Below, one piece after another: positions 33,505 to 41,727 of a stretch of DNA of 64,000 nt. The notes beneath the pieces are model-generated. The model saw only the letters and a program-made list of their open reading frames with translations, was not told where the DNA came from and made no database searches. Numbering within the stretch: position 1 is the first letter of the stretch; each line of letters starts with the position of its first letter. The stretch spans positions 46,288-110,287 of the forward strand of contig NZ_JAGSOV010000064.1 in the NCBI RefSeq assembly GCF_023898865.1, given 5' to 3'. This stretch comes from Pseudonocardia humida. GTDB lineage: Bacteria; Actinomycetota; Actinomycetes; Mycobacteriales; Pseudonocardiaceae. Both the position numbers and the translations under genes were made by a program.

Positions 33505-33813
33505 TCAGGAGCCGACCGGAGGCCAGGGGCGCGAAGCCGTGTCGGCCACCAGCTGGAGCTCGTCACGGGCGGTGCCGCCGGCGGCTTGGGCGGCGATCCG
33601 GTTGGCCACGGTGATCAGGTACCGGGCGAGCAGGCCGGGATCGGCGCCGGCCGGCAGGTCGCCCTCGTCGACGGCTCGCTGGAACCGGTCCCGCAGGTGG
33701 GCGGTGCCCTCGGTGTAGCGCTTCAGCGCGTACCGCGGCGGCGGCTCGGCGTTCCCCGCCCGCCCCGGGGCGAGGCCCGCAGCCGCCGAGCACGGTCGGA
33801 CGCATCCGCAGGA
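33505..33813 (-). pseudogene. remnant of a TetR-family regulator (C-terminal half only)
   Basis: On the minus strand a frame closed by TGA at 33505-33507 reads RYTEGTAHLRDRFQRAVDEGDLP, then PGLLARYLITVANRIAAQAAGG and ARDELQLVADTA, which is the usual C-terminal domain of TetR regulators (R-F-x-R-A-V-x-E-G-D-L-P ... L-A-R-Y-L-x-T-V-x-x-G). No start codon and no HTH precede it; upstream it runs straight into the end of the NhaC-type gene in another frame. About 100 residues remain, so it looks like a truncated, non-functional copy. Confidence 0.65.
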
Positions 33814-33814
33814 C

Positions 33815-35386
33815 TCAGTTGCCCGGTCCGGGTTCGGGCGCGGCCTCGATCCGCGGCGACCGCGCCCGCAGGATCGCGACCGCGACCGCGAGGACCGCGA
33901 CGGCCGCCAGCACGCCGGCCGCCGCGCTCGCGGTGAAGCCCAGCACGACGTAGCCGAGCGCGGCCGCGGTCGCGGCGACCAGCGCGAACGGCAGCTGCGT
34001 CACCGTGTGGTCGACGAGGTGGATGCCCGAGCCGATCGCGGACAGGATGGTGGTGTCCGAGAGCGGGGACGTGTGGTCGCCGAAGATCGCGCCGCCGAGC
34101 ACGGCGCCGAACATCGGCACGAGCAGCGTGGGATCGAGCGCCAGGGCGATCTCCGCGGCGATCGGCAGCAGCAGCCCGAACGTCCCGAACGTGCTGCCGA
34201 TCGAGAACGAGATGAACGACGCCAGCGCGAACAGCAGCACGGGCAGCAGGGCAGGCGGCAGGGCCTGGTCGACGAGCCCGGCGACGTACTCGCCGATGCC
34301 GAGCTCGGAGATGACCCCCGCGGTCACCCAGGCCAGGAACAGCACCACCGCGGCCACCAGCATCGACCGCACGCCGGACAGCGCCGCCCGGCCGAGCGTG
34401 CCGACCGGCGTGCGCCGCAGCAGCAGGGTGCCCGCGGCGAGAAGGCAGGCGGCGACGGTGCCGATCAGCAGCGAGACGATGACGTCGGTGTTGGCCAGCA
34501 CCTCCATCGGGCCGAGCGGGCCCTCGGTGCCGGCGATCCCGATCCACACGGCGCACACCAGGGTGACGCCGGTGAGCACGAGCACCGGCCAGAGCAGGTC
34601 GCCGACCCGGCCGTCCGCGCGCGCCTGCAGGTTCCGGTCGGCCTCGCCCGGCACCGGGCCGCGGGAGGAGTCGAACAGCACCCCCTCCTGGATCGCGGCC
34701 CGCTCGTGCCTGCGCATCGGACCGAAGGCCAGGCTGAGGACCGCCGTGGCGACCGCCAGCAGCAGCGCCGTGATCGCGTACAGGTTCATCGGGACCGACT
34801 GCAGGAACGCCTGGTAGCCGGACAGCCCGGGCACGCCGTTCGCGTCCAGGATCCCGGTCATCGTGGCGGCGATGAACGCCGCCCACCCCGAGATCGGCAC
34901 CAGGACGATCACCGGGGCGGCGGTGGAGTCGACGAGGTAGGACAGCTTCGCGCGGGAGATGCGGTGCTGGTCGGTGATGGGCCGGCTGACGTTGCCGCCC
35001 ACCAGGGAGCTGAACGCGTCGTCGAAGAAGATCACGATGCCCAGGACGACGGGGACCAGCTGCGCCTGCACCCGGGTCCGGACCCGGGTGACGACCCAGG
35101 CCGCGAACGCCGCGAGGCCGCCGGAGACGTGGATGAACGAGGTCAGGACGCCCAGCAGCAGCACGACGCCGAGGATGTACATCTCCTCGGCCACCATGCC
35201 GTCGTCGATGACCAGTCCCGCGGCGACGTCGAGCACGAACCCGGCTGCGGTGAGGACGTTCCCCTCGGCGTACAGGAGCGCGCCGAGGACGATGCCGAGC
35301 GCCAGCGAGATCAGGATCCGGCGCGTGGCGATGGCGCAGACGATGGTGACCAGCGGCGGCAGCAGGGACAGCAGCGACGGCTCCAC
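33815..35386 (-). CDS. NhaC-family Na+/H+ antiporter
   Basis: A 523-residue membrane protein with about 12-14 helices, of the NhaC/Na_H_antiporter (PF03553) type: ALASFISFSIGSTFGTFGLLLPIAAEIAL followed by PMFGAVLGGAIFGDHTSPLSDTTILSA carries the highly conserved GDHTSPLSDTT motif, and an earlier FFDDAFSSLVGGNVSRPITDQHRISRAKLSYLVDSTAAPV segment is also diagnostic. GTG 35386 follows GAGGAG by 5 nt. The window thus has two unrelated Na+/H+ antiporters. Neighbours give no further clue; some members instead carry amino or dicarboxylic acids. Confidence 0.9.
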   Translation of the reverse strand: MEPSLLSLLPPLVTIVCAIATRRILISLALGIVLGALLYAEGNVLTAAGFVLDVAAGLVIDDGMVAEEMYILGVVLLLGVLTSFIHVSGGLAAFAAWVVTRVRTRVQAQLVPVVLGIVIFFDDAFSSLVGGNVSRPITDQHRISRAKLSYLVDSTAAPVIVLVPISGWAAFIAATMTGILDANGVPGLSGYQAFLQSVPMNLYAITALLLAVATAVLSLAFGPMRRHERAAIQEGVLFDSSRGPVPGEADRNLQARADGRVGDLLWPVLVLTGVTLVCAVWIGIAGTEGPLGPMEVLANTDVIVSLLIGTVAACLLAAGTLLLRRTPVGTLGRAALSGVRSMLVAAVVLFLAWVTAGVISELGIGEYVAGLVDQALPPALLPVLLFALASFISFSIGSTFGTFGLLLPIAAEIALALDPTLLVPMFGAVLGGAIFGDHTSPLSDTTILSAIGSGIHLVDHTVTQLPFALVAATAAALGYVVLGFTASAAAGVLAAVAVLAVAVAILRARSPRIEAAPEPGPGN

Positions 35387-35517
35387 CGGATCTCCTCGTC
35401 ATCGGGGAGTACTTCGACCGTCGGGTCGACTCGATGGTGGGTCAGCGGTGTGACGGGGTCAAGGTCGGTGCCGGGGGTCCGGCCTGACGACGTGTCGCGC
35501 GCGGCCCCGCGCCGCCC

Positions 35518-37740
35518 TCACAGACCCAGCACCTTGTCGGGGGTGATCGGCAGGTCGCGGATGCGCCGGCCCGTGGCGTTGTGGACGGCGTTGGCGACCG
35601 CCGCGGCCACGCCGACCATGCCGACCTCACCCACACCCTTGCCGCCCATGGGCGCCATCGGGTCCGGGTGGCCGAGCCAGGCGACGTCGATCGGTGGGAT
35701 GTCGGCGTGGACGGGGACGTGGTACTCGGCGAGCGAGGCGTTGAGGACGCGCCCGGTCCGCTCGTCGAAGATCGTCTCCTCGGTCAGCGCCGACCCGATG
35801 CCCATCACGATCGCGCCGCGGAACTGGCTGGCGGCCGTGCGCGGGTTGATGATGCGGCCGGTGTCGAACACGCCGAGCCACCGCGACACCCGGACCTCAC
35901 CGGTGACGTCGTGGACCCGCACCTCGCAGAACTGCACCCCGTACGAGTGCATCGCGTGCTGCGCCGTCTCCGTCGGCGGCGAGGCGGCGCCCTCGGCGGC
36001 GAGCTCGGCGCGACCGGCCCGACGCAGGATGGCCGCGTAGCTCTCGCCCGGCCCGCCGTCCCGCGGGTGCAGGCCGCCGTCCCGCATCTCCACGTCGTCG
36101 GCACCGGCACCGGCACCGGCCAGGGGCGAGTCGGGGGCCGCGAGGTGCAGCAGCTCCGCGGTGAGTGCCCGGGCCGCCGCCACCACCGAGGCGATGATGC
36201 TGACCGTCTGCGCGGACCCGCCCGCCGGCACCGCAGCGGGGTGGCGGCTGTCGCCGTACTCGAAGCGCACCCGGTCGAGCGGTAGACCCAGGTGGTCGGC
36301 GGCGTACTGGGCCTGCACGGTGGCGGTGCCCATGCCCATCTCGTGGGCCGCGGTGCGGACGGTCGCACACCCGTCCGCGCTGAGCGTGACCGAGGCGCGG
36401 CCGCCGGGCATGCGGGTGTAGGGGTACGTGGCCGTGGCGACGCCATGGCCGATCCACCACGGCCCGTCCCGTCGGGAGCGTGGCGTCGAGCTGCGCCGAG
36501 CCCAGCCGAACCGCTCGGCCCCCAGCCGGTACGCCTCGAGCAGGTGCCGTCCGGAGAAGGGCTTCCCGGTGGTCGGGTGCGCCGCGGGTTCGAGCCCGGC
36601 ACGGACGTCGAGCGGGTCGACGTCGAGCTGCTCGGCCAGTTCGTCGAGCGCGCACTCCAGGGCGAACGAGCCCACCGACTCGCCGGGCGCCCGCATGGAG
36701 GAGTTGGCGGGCGTGTGGAGCTCCACGACGCGCTGGTCGATCCCGAACGAGTCGGCGCCGTAGAGGACGCGGGCCGGGAACGTGCACTGCTCGGCGAAGC
36801 CGTCGTTGATGCCGGTCGTGGTCGTCGCCTCGTGGACGAGGGCCGTGAGCGTCCCGTTCGCCCGGGCGCCCAGCGCCACCCGTTGCTCGGTGCGGGTCCG
36901 CCCGCCGGTCACCCGGAAGACGTCGGAGCGGGACAGGACCAGCCGGACCGGGCGCCGCGCCAGCCGCGCGGCCGCGGCGCACAGGATCTGGTGGCTCCAC
37001 ATCATCTTGTTGCCGAACGCGCCCCCGACGAACTGCGAGACGACCCGGATGTCCTCCGGATCGAGGTCGAAGACCTCGGCGAGGGTGGCCTGGGAGTGGG
37101 TGACCGCCTGGGTGGCGTCCCACATGGTCAGGCTGCGCTCGTCGTGCCAGGCGACGGTGGTGGCGTGCAGCTCGATGGCGCAGTGCGTGTGCCACGGCGT
37201 CCGGTAGACCTGGTCGACGCGCGCGGCGGCGGTCCGCAGGGCCGCCTCCGCGTCCCCGCGCAGCACTGCGGGCGCCTCGCCCTGGACGTGGTCCGGCTGC
37301 GGCGCGCCGACCTTGAGGTCGTCGAAGACGAGCCGGCCTTCGGCGGGGGCGTAGCCGACGCGCACCAGGGAGGCGGCGTGGTCGGCCTGCTCCGGTGTCT
37401 CGGCGACGACGATGGCGACCGGCTGGCCGTTCCACCGGATCCGCGCGTCCTGCATGACCGGCGCACGGGTGAACGAGGCGCCCCGCAGCGTGATCAACAG
37501 CGGCGCGATGCGTATGGCCGGTGCGTTGTGGTGCGTCATGACCGCCACCACTCCGGGAGCGGATCGCGCCTCGGTCAGGTCGATTCCGGTGATCTCGCCG
37601 GCGGCGACGGTGCTGCAGACGAGCGCGGCGTGCGCCAGGCCCTCGACCGGCACCTCGGCGGTGAACGAGGCCGCGCCGCTGACCTTGGCGGGGCCGTCCC
37701 GCCGCGGCACGGCCCGGCCCACGATCGGGTCGGCGTTCAT
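35518..37740 (-). CDS. aldehyde oxidoreductase, molybdenum-binding subunit (PaoC/XdhA-like)
   Basis: A 740-residue molybdenum-cofactor subunit of the xanthine dehydrogenase family. Seen: FTAEVPVEGLAHAALVCS at the N-terminus, QFVGGAFGNKMMWSHQ (cofactor loop), NSSMRAPGES and the active-site PMGGKGVGEVGM with the catalytic Glu. ATG 37740 overlaps the FAD subunit stop (ATGA). Size and partner layout resemble E. coli PaoABC, which oxidises aromatic aldehydes with a ferredoxin as acceptor. The substrate here may be an aldehyde or N-heterocycle. MoCo-insertion chaperone genes (XdhC-like) are not in the window. Confidence 0.92.
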   Translation of the reverse strand: MNADPIVGRAVPRRDGPAKVSGAASFTAEVPVEGLAHAALVCSTVAAGEITGIDLTEARSAPGVVAVMTHHNAPAIRIAPLLITLRGASFTRAPVMQDARIRWNGQPVAIVVAETPEQADHAASLVRVGYAPAEGRLVFDDLKVGAPQPDHVQGEAPAVLRGDAEAALRTAAARVDQVYRTPWHTHCAIELHATTVAWHDERSLTMWDATQAVTHSQATLAEVFDLDPEDIRVVSQFVGGAFGNKMMWSHQILCAAAARLARRPVRLVLSRSDVFRVTGGRTRTEQRVALGARANGTLTALVHEATTTTGINDGFAEQCTFPARVLYGADSFGIDQRVVELHTPANSSMRAPGESVGSFALECALDELAEQLDVDPLDVRAGLEPAAHPTTGKPFSGRHLLEAYRLGAERFGWARRSSTPRSRRDGPWWIGHGVATATYPYTRMPGGRASVTLSADGCATVRTAAHEMGMGTATVQAQYAADHLGLPLDRVRFEYGDSRHPAAVPAGGSAQTVSIIASVVAAARALTAELLHLAAPDSPLAGAGAGADDVEMRDGGLHPRDGGPGESYAAILRRAGRAELAAEGAASPPTETAQHAMHSYGVQFCEVRVHDVTGEVRVSRWLGVFDTGRIINPRTAASQFRGAIVMGIGSALTEETIFDERTGRVLNASLAEYHVPVHADIPPIDVAWLGHPDPMAPMGGKGVGEVGMVGVAAAVANAVHNATGRRIRDLPITPDKVLGL

Positions 37741-38711
37741 GACAACTCCTCGAGCGTGGACACGATCACCCGCTGCGCCAGCGGGATCTTGAAGCCGTTG
37801 TGCGCCAGTGGTCGCGCGTCGGCGAGTGCCGCGGCGGCCGCCCGGTCGAAGGTCGCCCGGGTCGCCGGGGCTCCGGTCAGCACGGCTTCCGCCACGGCCG
37901 CGCGCCACGGTTTCGCCGCCACGCCGCCCAACGCCAGGCGGGCCGACGCGACCACGCCGTCGCGGACCTCCAGCAGCGCGGCGACGGAGACCAGCGCGAA
38001 GGCGTAGCTGGCCCGTTCCCGGACCTTCCGGTACGCCGAGCGCGCCGCCGCGGGCGGCGGGGGCACGCTGACCGCCGTGATGAGCTCGCCCGGGGCCAGG
38101 ACGGTCTCGACGTGCGGGGTGTCGCCGGGCAGCCGGTGCAGGTCCAGCAGCTCGACCGTGCGCCCCCCGGCCGGCCCGGCGAGGTGGACGCGGGCGTCCA
38201 GCGCGGCCAGCGCCACGCCCAGGTCGGACGGGTTCGTCGCCACGCACTCGGGGGACGCGCCGAGGACGGCGTGCATCCGGTTGTGGCCGTCGACGGCGTC
38301 GCACCCGCTGCCGGGCTCGCGCTTGTTGCAGCGGGCGCCGGTGTCGTAGAAGTAGAGGCAGCGGGTGCGCTGCAGGAGGTTCCCGCCGACCGTGGCCGTG
38401 TTGCGGATCTGACCCGAGGCGCCGTTGACGATCGCCTCCGCGATGATCGGGAAGTCGCGCCGGACGACCGGGTCGGCGGCCACGTCGGTGTTGGTGGCCG
38501 CCGCCCCCATCCAGAGCCGGCCGTCCGTGCCGATCCCGATGCGCGCCGGCAACCGGGAGACGTCCACCAGCGCCGCCGGGCGTTCGACGTTCTGCCGCAT
38601 CAGGTCGACGAGGTTGGTGCCGCCGCCCAGGTACGCCGCGCCGGGCGTCGCCGCGGCCGCCGCCACGGCCGACGCCACGTCGTCGGCCCGTTGGTAGGTG
38701 AAGGGCTTCAT
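37737..38711 (-). CDS. aldehyde oxidoreductase, FAD subunit with extra 4Fe-4S motif (PaoB-like)
   Basis: A 324-residue FAD-binding subunit (CO dehydrogenase flavoprotein fold): AYLGGGTNLVDLMRQNVERP and TATVGGNLLQRTRC bind FAD. Four Cys residues, C118, C128, C137 (RCLYFYDTGARCNKREPGSGC) and C156, match the insertion that holds an additional [4Fe-4S] cluster in PaoB and 4-hydroxybenzoyl-CoA reductase-type flavoproteins. This makes the PaoABC assignment stronger than plain xanthine dehydrogenase. Its ends overlap both neighbours by 4 bp, so the three subunits are tightly coupled. Confidence 0.92.
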   Translation of the reverse strand: MKPFTYQRADDVASAVAAAAATPGAAYLGGGTNLVDLMRQNVERPAALVDVSRLPARIGIGTDGRLWMGAAATNTDVAADPVVRRDFPIIAEAIVNGASGQIRNTATVGGNLLQRTRCLYFYDTGARCNKREPGSGCDAVDGHNRMHAVLGASPECVATNPSDLGVALAALDARVHLAGPAGGRTVELLDLHRLPGDTPHVETVLAPGELITAVSVPPPPAAARSAYRKVRERASYAFALVSVAALLEVRDGVVASARLALGGVAAKPWRAAVAEAVLTGAPATRATFDRAAAAALADARPLAHNGFKIPLAQRVIVSTLEELS

Positions 38712-39214
38712 CGCGGCCCGTCCAGGTAGGTCTCCTCGATCGCGGCGACGATGCCGTTGTAGGCGCCGCAGCGGCACAGGTTGCCGCTCATCCGCTCCCG
38801 GATCTCGTCGGGGGACAGGTCGAAGGACGCGGCGCCGATCTCCGGCGACACCCGGCTCGGCACCCCGCGTGCCACCTCGTCCGCCATGCCGATCGCCGAG
38901 CAGACCTGGCCCGGCGTGCAGTAGCCGCACTGGAAGCCGTCGTGCTCGATGAACGCCTCCTGCAACGGGTCCAGCCCGCCGTCCCGGCCGACGCCCTCGA
39001 CGGTGGTGACGGAGCGGCCCTCGGCCTGGGCCGCCAGGGTGAGGCACGCCAGCACCCGCCGGCCGTCCACGAGCACGGTGCAGGCGCCGCACCCGCCCTG
39101 GTCGCATCCCTTCTTCGGCCCGTGCAGGCCGACGTCCTCGCGCAGGTGGTCGAGCAGCGAGCGCCGGGGGTCGGTGATCTCGGTGTCGTGCGGCGTGCCG
39201 TTGATGACGATCAT
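38708..39214 (-). CDS. aldehyde oxidoreductase, 2Fe-2S subunit (PaoA-like)
   Basis: A 168-residue subunit with two [2Fe-2S] clusters: plant-type C37, C42, C45, C57 (GCDQGGCGAC ... LAC) and the second in C96, C99, C147, C149 (QCGYCTPGQ ... NLCRC). ATG 39214 has a strong AAGGAGG site. Unlike E. coli PaoA there is no Tat signal, so the complex should be cytoplasmic. It is the first gene of the operon and is divergent from a TetR gene, with twin operators between them. Confidence 0.92.
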   Translation of the reverse strand: MIVINGTPHDTEITDPRRSLLDHLREDVGLHGPKKGCDQGGCGACTVLVDGRRVLACLTLAAQAEGRSVTTVEGVGRDGGLDPLQEAFIEHDGFQCGYCTPGQVCSAIGMADEVARGVPSRVSPEIGAASFDLSPDEIRERMSGNLCRCGAYNGIVAAIEETYLDGPR

Positions 39215-39260
39215 GGAGGTGCCCCTCCTTCTCTGGGGGAACAGCGGGGAGGTCGCGGTC

Positions 39261-39282
39261 AAACGGACGAAATCGTCCGTTT
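39261..39282. promoter_or_regulatory. operator 1 for the aldehyde oxidoreductase/TetR region
   Basis: Perfect inverted repeat AAACGGACGA (39261-39270), AA, TCGTCCGTTT (39273-39282): 10-bp arms around 2 nt. The core GGACG-N4-CGTCC recurs 35 bp downstream. It lies 47 bp upstream of the PaoA-like gene and is the natural binding site for the divergently encoded TetR protein. Confidence 0.75.
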
Positions 39283-39305
39283 CGCTCGCCACCATAGCGC
39301 GAAGC

Positions 39306-39319
39306 GGACGGAATCGTCC
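39306..39319. promoter_or_regulatory. operator 2 (second GGACG-N4-CGTCC copy)
   Basis: GGACG (39306-39310), GAAT, CGTCC (39315-39319), flanked by CGGA/TCCA like the first copy but with a weaker outer match. It lies 17 bp before the TetR ATG 39337, so binding here would repress the tetR gene itself, while the stronger site covers the oxidoreductase promoter. Confidence 0.7.
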
Positions 39320-39336
39320 AGCTATGCTTCGGGACC

Positions 39337-39906
39337 ATGGGCAGCGGTGGCGCGGACACGAGGACCATGCGCAAGGACGCGGCGCGCAGCCGCGAGGCGA
39401 TCCTGCGCGCGCTCGACGCCATGTACGCCGAGGAGGGTTCCGTGCCCGGGATGCATGCGCTGGCCGCCCGCGCGGGGGTCGGCGTGGCGACCCTGTACCG
39501 CCACTTCCCGGCTCGCGAGGACCTGCTGGCCGCACTCGCCGTGGACCGGCTGGTCCACCTCGTCGAGTTCGCCGAACAGGCCGGCGCGACGCCGGACACC
39601 GCCCAGGCGGTGCGGGACTTCCTCGGATCGGTCGCGCGCGCCGGATGCGACCCGGCGCTCGTGGTCCACGTGTCGCCGGTCTCGGCCGACGAGTCCTCGC
39701 AGGAGCTGCTGACCCGCTTCGAGCGCGGCGTCGATCACCTGCTGGCGCGCGCCCACGCCGACGGCGTCGTCCGGGCCGACGCCGATCGGGAGCACGTCAT
39801 CGCGCTGCTGCACGGCCTCCTGGCGACGGTCGCCCACCTCGGCGACCGGCCCGGTGGCCGGGACCTCGCCGTCGACGTCCTCGTCCGGGGCCTGGCCGCC
39901 GAGTAG
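39337..39906 (+). CDS. TetR-family regulator of the aldehyde oxidoreductase operon
   Basis: A 189-residue TetR protein. HTH: SREAILRALDAMYAEEGSVPGMHALAARAGVGVATLYRHFPAREDLLAAL. C-terminal domain is helical and resembles the SbtR/TetR_C_25-like group (QELLTRFERGVDHLLARAHADGVVRADADREHVIALLHGLLATVAH). Divergent from the PaoABC-like genes with two matching palindromes in the gap, so it very likely represses both directions. An in-frame ATG at 39367 is an alternative start. Confidence 0.92.
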   Translation: MGSGGADTRTMRKDAARSREAILRALDAMYAEEGSVPGMHALAARAGVGVATLYRHFPAREDLLAALAVDRLVHLVEFAEQAGATPDTAQAVRDFLGSVARAGCDPALVVHVSPVSADESSQELLTRFERGVDHLLARAHADGVVRADADREHVIALLHGLLATVAHLGDRPGGRDLAVDVLVRGLAAE

Positions 39907-40010
39907 ACCGGCGGGACCGGCTCCGACCTCCCTGCACCTTTCGATTGCATCGGGATCCTTCGATCCTTCGCATCTCGTGACGGGCTCCGCCGGATCCCAG
40001 ACTTCGACCC

Positions 40011-40967
40011 ATGACGATCTCGGACAACAACTGGGACCAACCCACGGTCGGAACGCGGCTGGTCCCGCCACCAGGTCGGCCCGAGCGGCGCGGGGGAGTG
40101 CTCGGACCGGTGCGGCGCCACCCGCTGCTCAGCTTCTTCGTGCTGGCCAACCTGATGAGCTGGTTGGCCTGGACGCCCTACATCCTGTCGCAGAACGGGC
40201 TGGGGATCTGGGCCTACAACTTCGACGACGCCCCGGGCGGGAGCCAGATCGCGGGGATGCTGCCCGGGGCCTACCTCGGCCCGATCGCCTCGGCGCTGTT
40301 CGTCACCGCCGTCGCCGACGGGCGGCCCGGGTTGCGGCGCTGGCTCGGGCGGATGTGGCGCTGGCGGGTGCGCTGGCACTGGTACGCGATCACCCTGCTC
40401 GGGGTTCCCGCGGCCATGCTGGCCACCGGGTTCGTCTACTCCGGCGGGCGGATCAGCGCCCCGTCGATGATGATCGTCGCCGCCTACGTCCCGGGCCTGC
40501 TCATCCAGATGATCACGACCGGTCTCGCCGAGGAGCCGGGCTGGCGCGACTTCGCGCTGCCCCGCATGCAGCGCCGCTTCGGACCGCTGGCGGGCACGAT
40601 GATCCTGGGCCCGCTCTGGGCGGTCTGGCACTTCCCGCTGTTCCTCACCGAGTGGGGCGGCTGGCCGGAGGCGGACTGGACCCGGCCGGTGGCCTTCACC
40701 GTGTTCTGCATCGCCTTCAACGTCGTCATGACGTGGGTGTTCAACCGCACCGGCGAGAGCCTGCCGCTGGCGATGCTGCTGCACGTCAGCGTGAACAACT
40801 TCGCCTCGATCGTCTGGTCGGAGGTGTTCCCGACGATCGACGTGGCCGGGGCGTACTACGCCTTGGCGGGCGGCGCGGTCGTCGCCTGCGTGCTCGTCCT
40901 GATCGGGACGCGCGGGCGGCTGGGGTACCGGGTGCCGGACGCCGCCGAGCCGACCGCCCGGAGGTGA
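40011..40967 (+). CDS. CPBP-family intramembrane metalloprotease
   Basis: A 318-residue membrane protein with about eight helices. The CPBP/ABI motifs are complete: motif 1 E174-E175-x-x-x-R179 (GLAEEPGWRDFALP), motif 2 H207 in LGPLWAVWHFPLFL, and motif 3 H258 in MLLHVSVNN. These are the glutamates and histidines of glutamate intramembrane proteases such as Rce1. Targets in bacteria are mostly unknown; some protect against bacteriocins. It stands alone, convergent with a two-component system. Confidence 0.9.
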   Translation: MTISDNNWDQPTVGTRLVPPPGRPERRGGVLGPVRRHPLLSFFVLANLMSWLAWTPYILSQNGLGIWAYNFDDAPGGSQIAGMLPGAYLGPIASALFVTAVADGRPGLRRWLGRMWRWRVRWHWYAITLLGVPAAMLATGFVYSGGRISAPSMMIVAAYVPGLLIQMITTGLAEEPGWRDFALPRMQRRFGPLAGTMILGPLWAVWHFPLFLTEWGGWPEADWTRPVAFTVFCIAFNVVMTWVFNRTGESLPLAMLLHVSVNNFASIVWSEVFPTIDVAGAYYALAGGAVVACVLVLIGTRGRLGYRVPDAAEPTARR

Positions 40968-41067
40968 GGCCCGGTCCCCGGCGTCGGGCGCCGCGCTCAG
41001 CCCGTCGGCCCGGGCACGGTGTTGTCGAGGCGCCTCCGGCGCGGCCCCTGCGGGGAACGCTTCGCAC

Positions 41068-41727
41068 TCAGACGGTGACGACGTGGTTCTGGTAGGCCCA
41101 GACGACCGCCTGCAGCCGGGACTGCACGCCCAGCTTGGGCAGCATCCGGGCCAGGTGCGACTTCACCGTCGACACCTCGACGACGAGGGCCCGGGCGATG
41201 TCGTCGTTCGACATGCCCTGCGCGAGCAGCAGCAGGATCTCCTGCTCCCGGGGGGTGAGCAGGTCCTCCGCGCGCCGGGCCGTCACCGGCTGCAGGCGGC
41301 GGCGGTGCACGAACTCCTGCAGGATGCGGCGGGTGAGCGTCTGGTCGATGGTGCCGCGGCCGGCGGCGACCTGGCGGACGGCGTGCCCGATCGCCTCCGG
41401 CGGCGCGTCCTTGAGCAGGAACCCCGACGCCCCGGCCTCCAGCGCGCCGAAGACGTAGTCGTCGAGGTCGAACGTCGTCAGCACGAGGACCGGCACCTGC
41501 GGGTCGGCGTCGGGAGCGCAGAGCTCGCGGGCGACCTCGATGCCGTTGCGGCCGGGCATCCGGATGTCGAGGCAGGCGACGTCGGGCCGCATGTCGCGGG
41601 CCATCGCCAGCGCCTCGGTCCCGTCCCGCGCCACGCCGACGACCTCGATGTCGTCCTCGGCGCCCAGCAGCGCCGACAGGCCGGCGCGGACCAGGTGCTG
41701 GTCGTCGGCGATGAGAACGCGGATCAC
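41068..41727 (-). CDS. LuxR/NarL-family response regulator
   Basis: A 219-residue regulator starting at GTG 41727, overlapping the kinase stop by 4 bp. Receiver: ADD (7-9), phospho-acceptor D54 in ACLDIRMPG, switch lysine in FLLKDA. Output: LLTPREQEILLLLAQGMSNDDIARALVVEVSTVKSHLARMLPKLG. It pairs with the HisKA_3 kinase directly upstream. This is the common actinobacterial type that often controls nearby exporters, but none is adjacent here. Confidence 0.94.
   Translation of the reverse strand: MIRVLIADDQHLVRAGLSALLGAEDDIEVVGVARDGTEALAMARDMRPDVACLDIRMPGRNGIEVARELCAPDADPQVPVLVLTTFDLDDYVFGALEAGASGFLLKDAPPEAIGHAVRQVAAGRGTIDQTLTRRILQEFVHRRRLQPVTARRAEDLLTPREQEILLLLAQGMSNDDIARALVVEVSTVKSHLARMLPKLGVQSRLQAVVWAYQNHVVTV

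Noticed and set aside
33563..33805. 80-codon minus-strand open frame with ATG
   Set aside because: Same DNA as the TetR remnant but in another frame; product is Arg/Pro-rich and has no homology.
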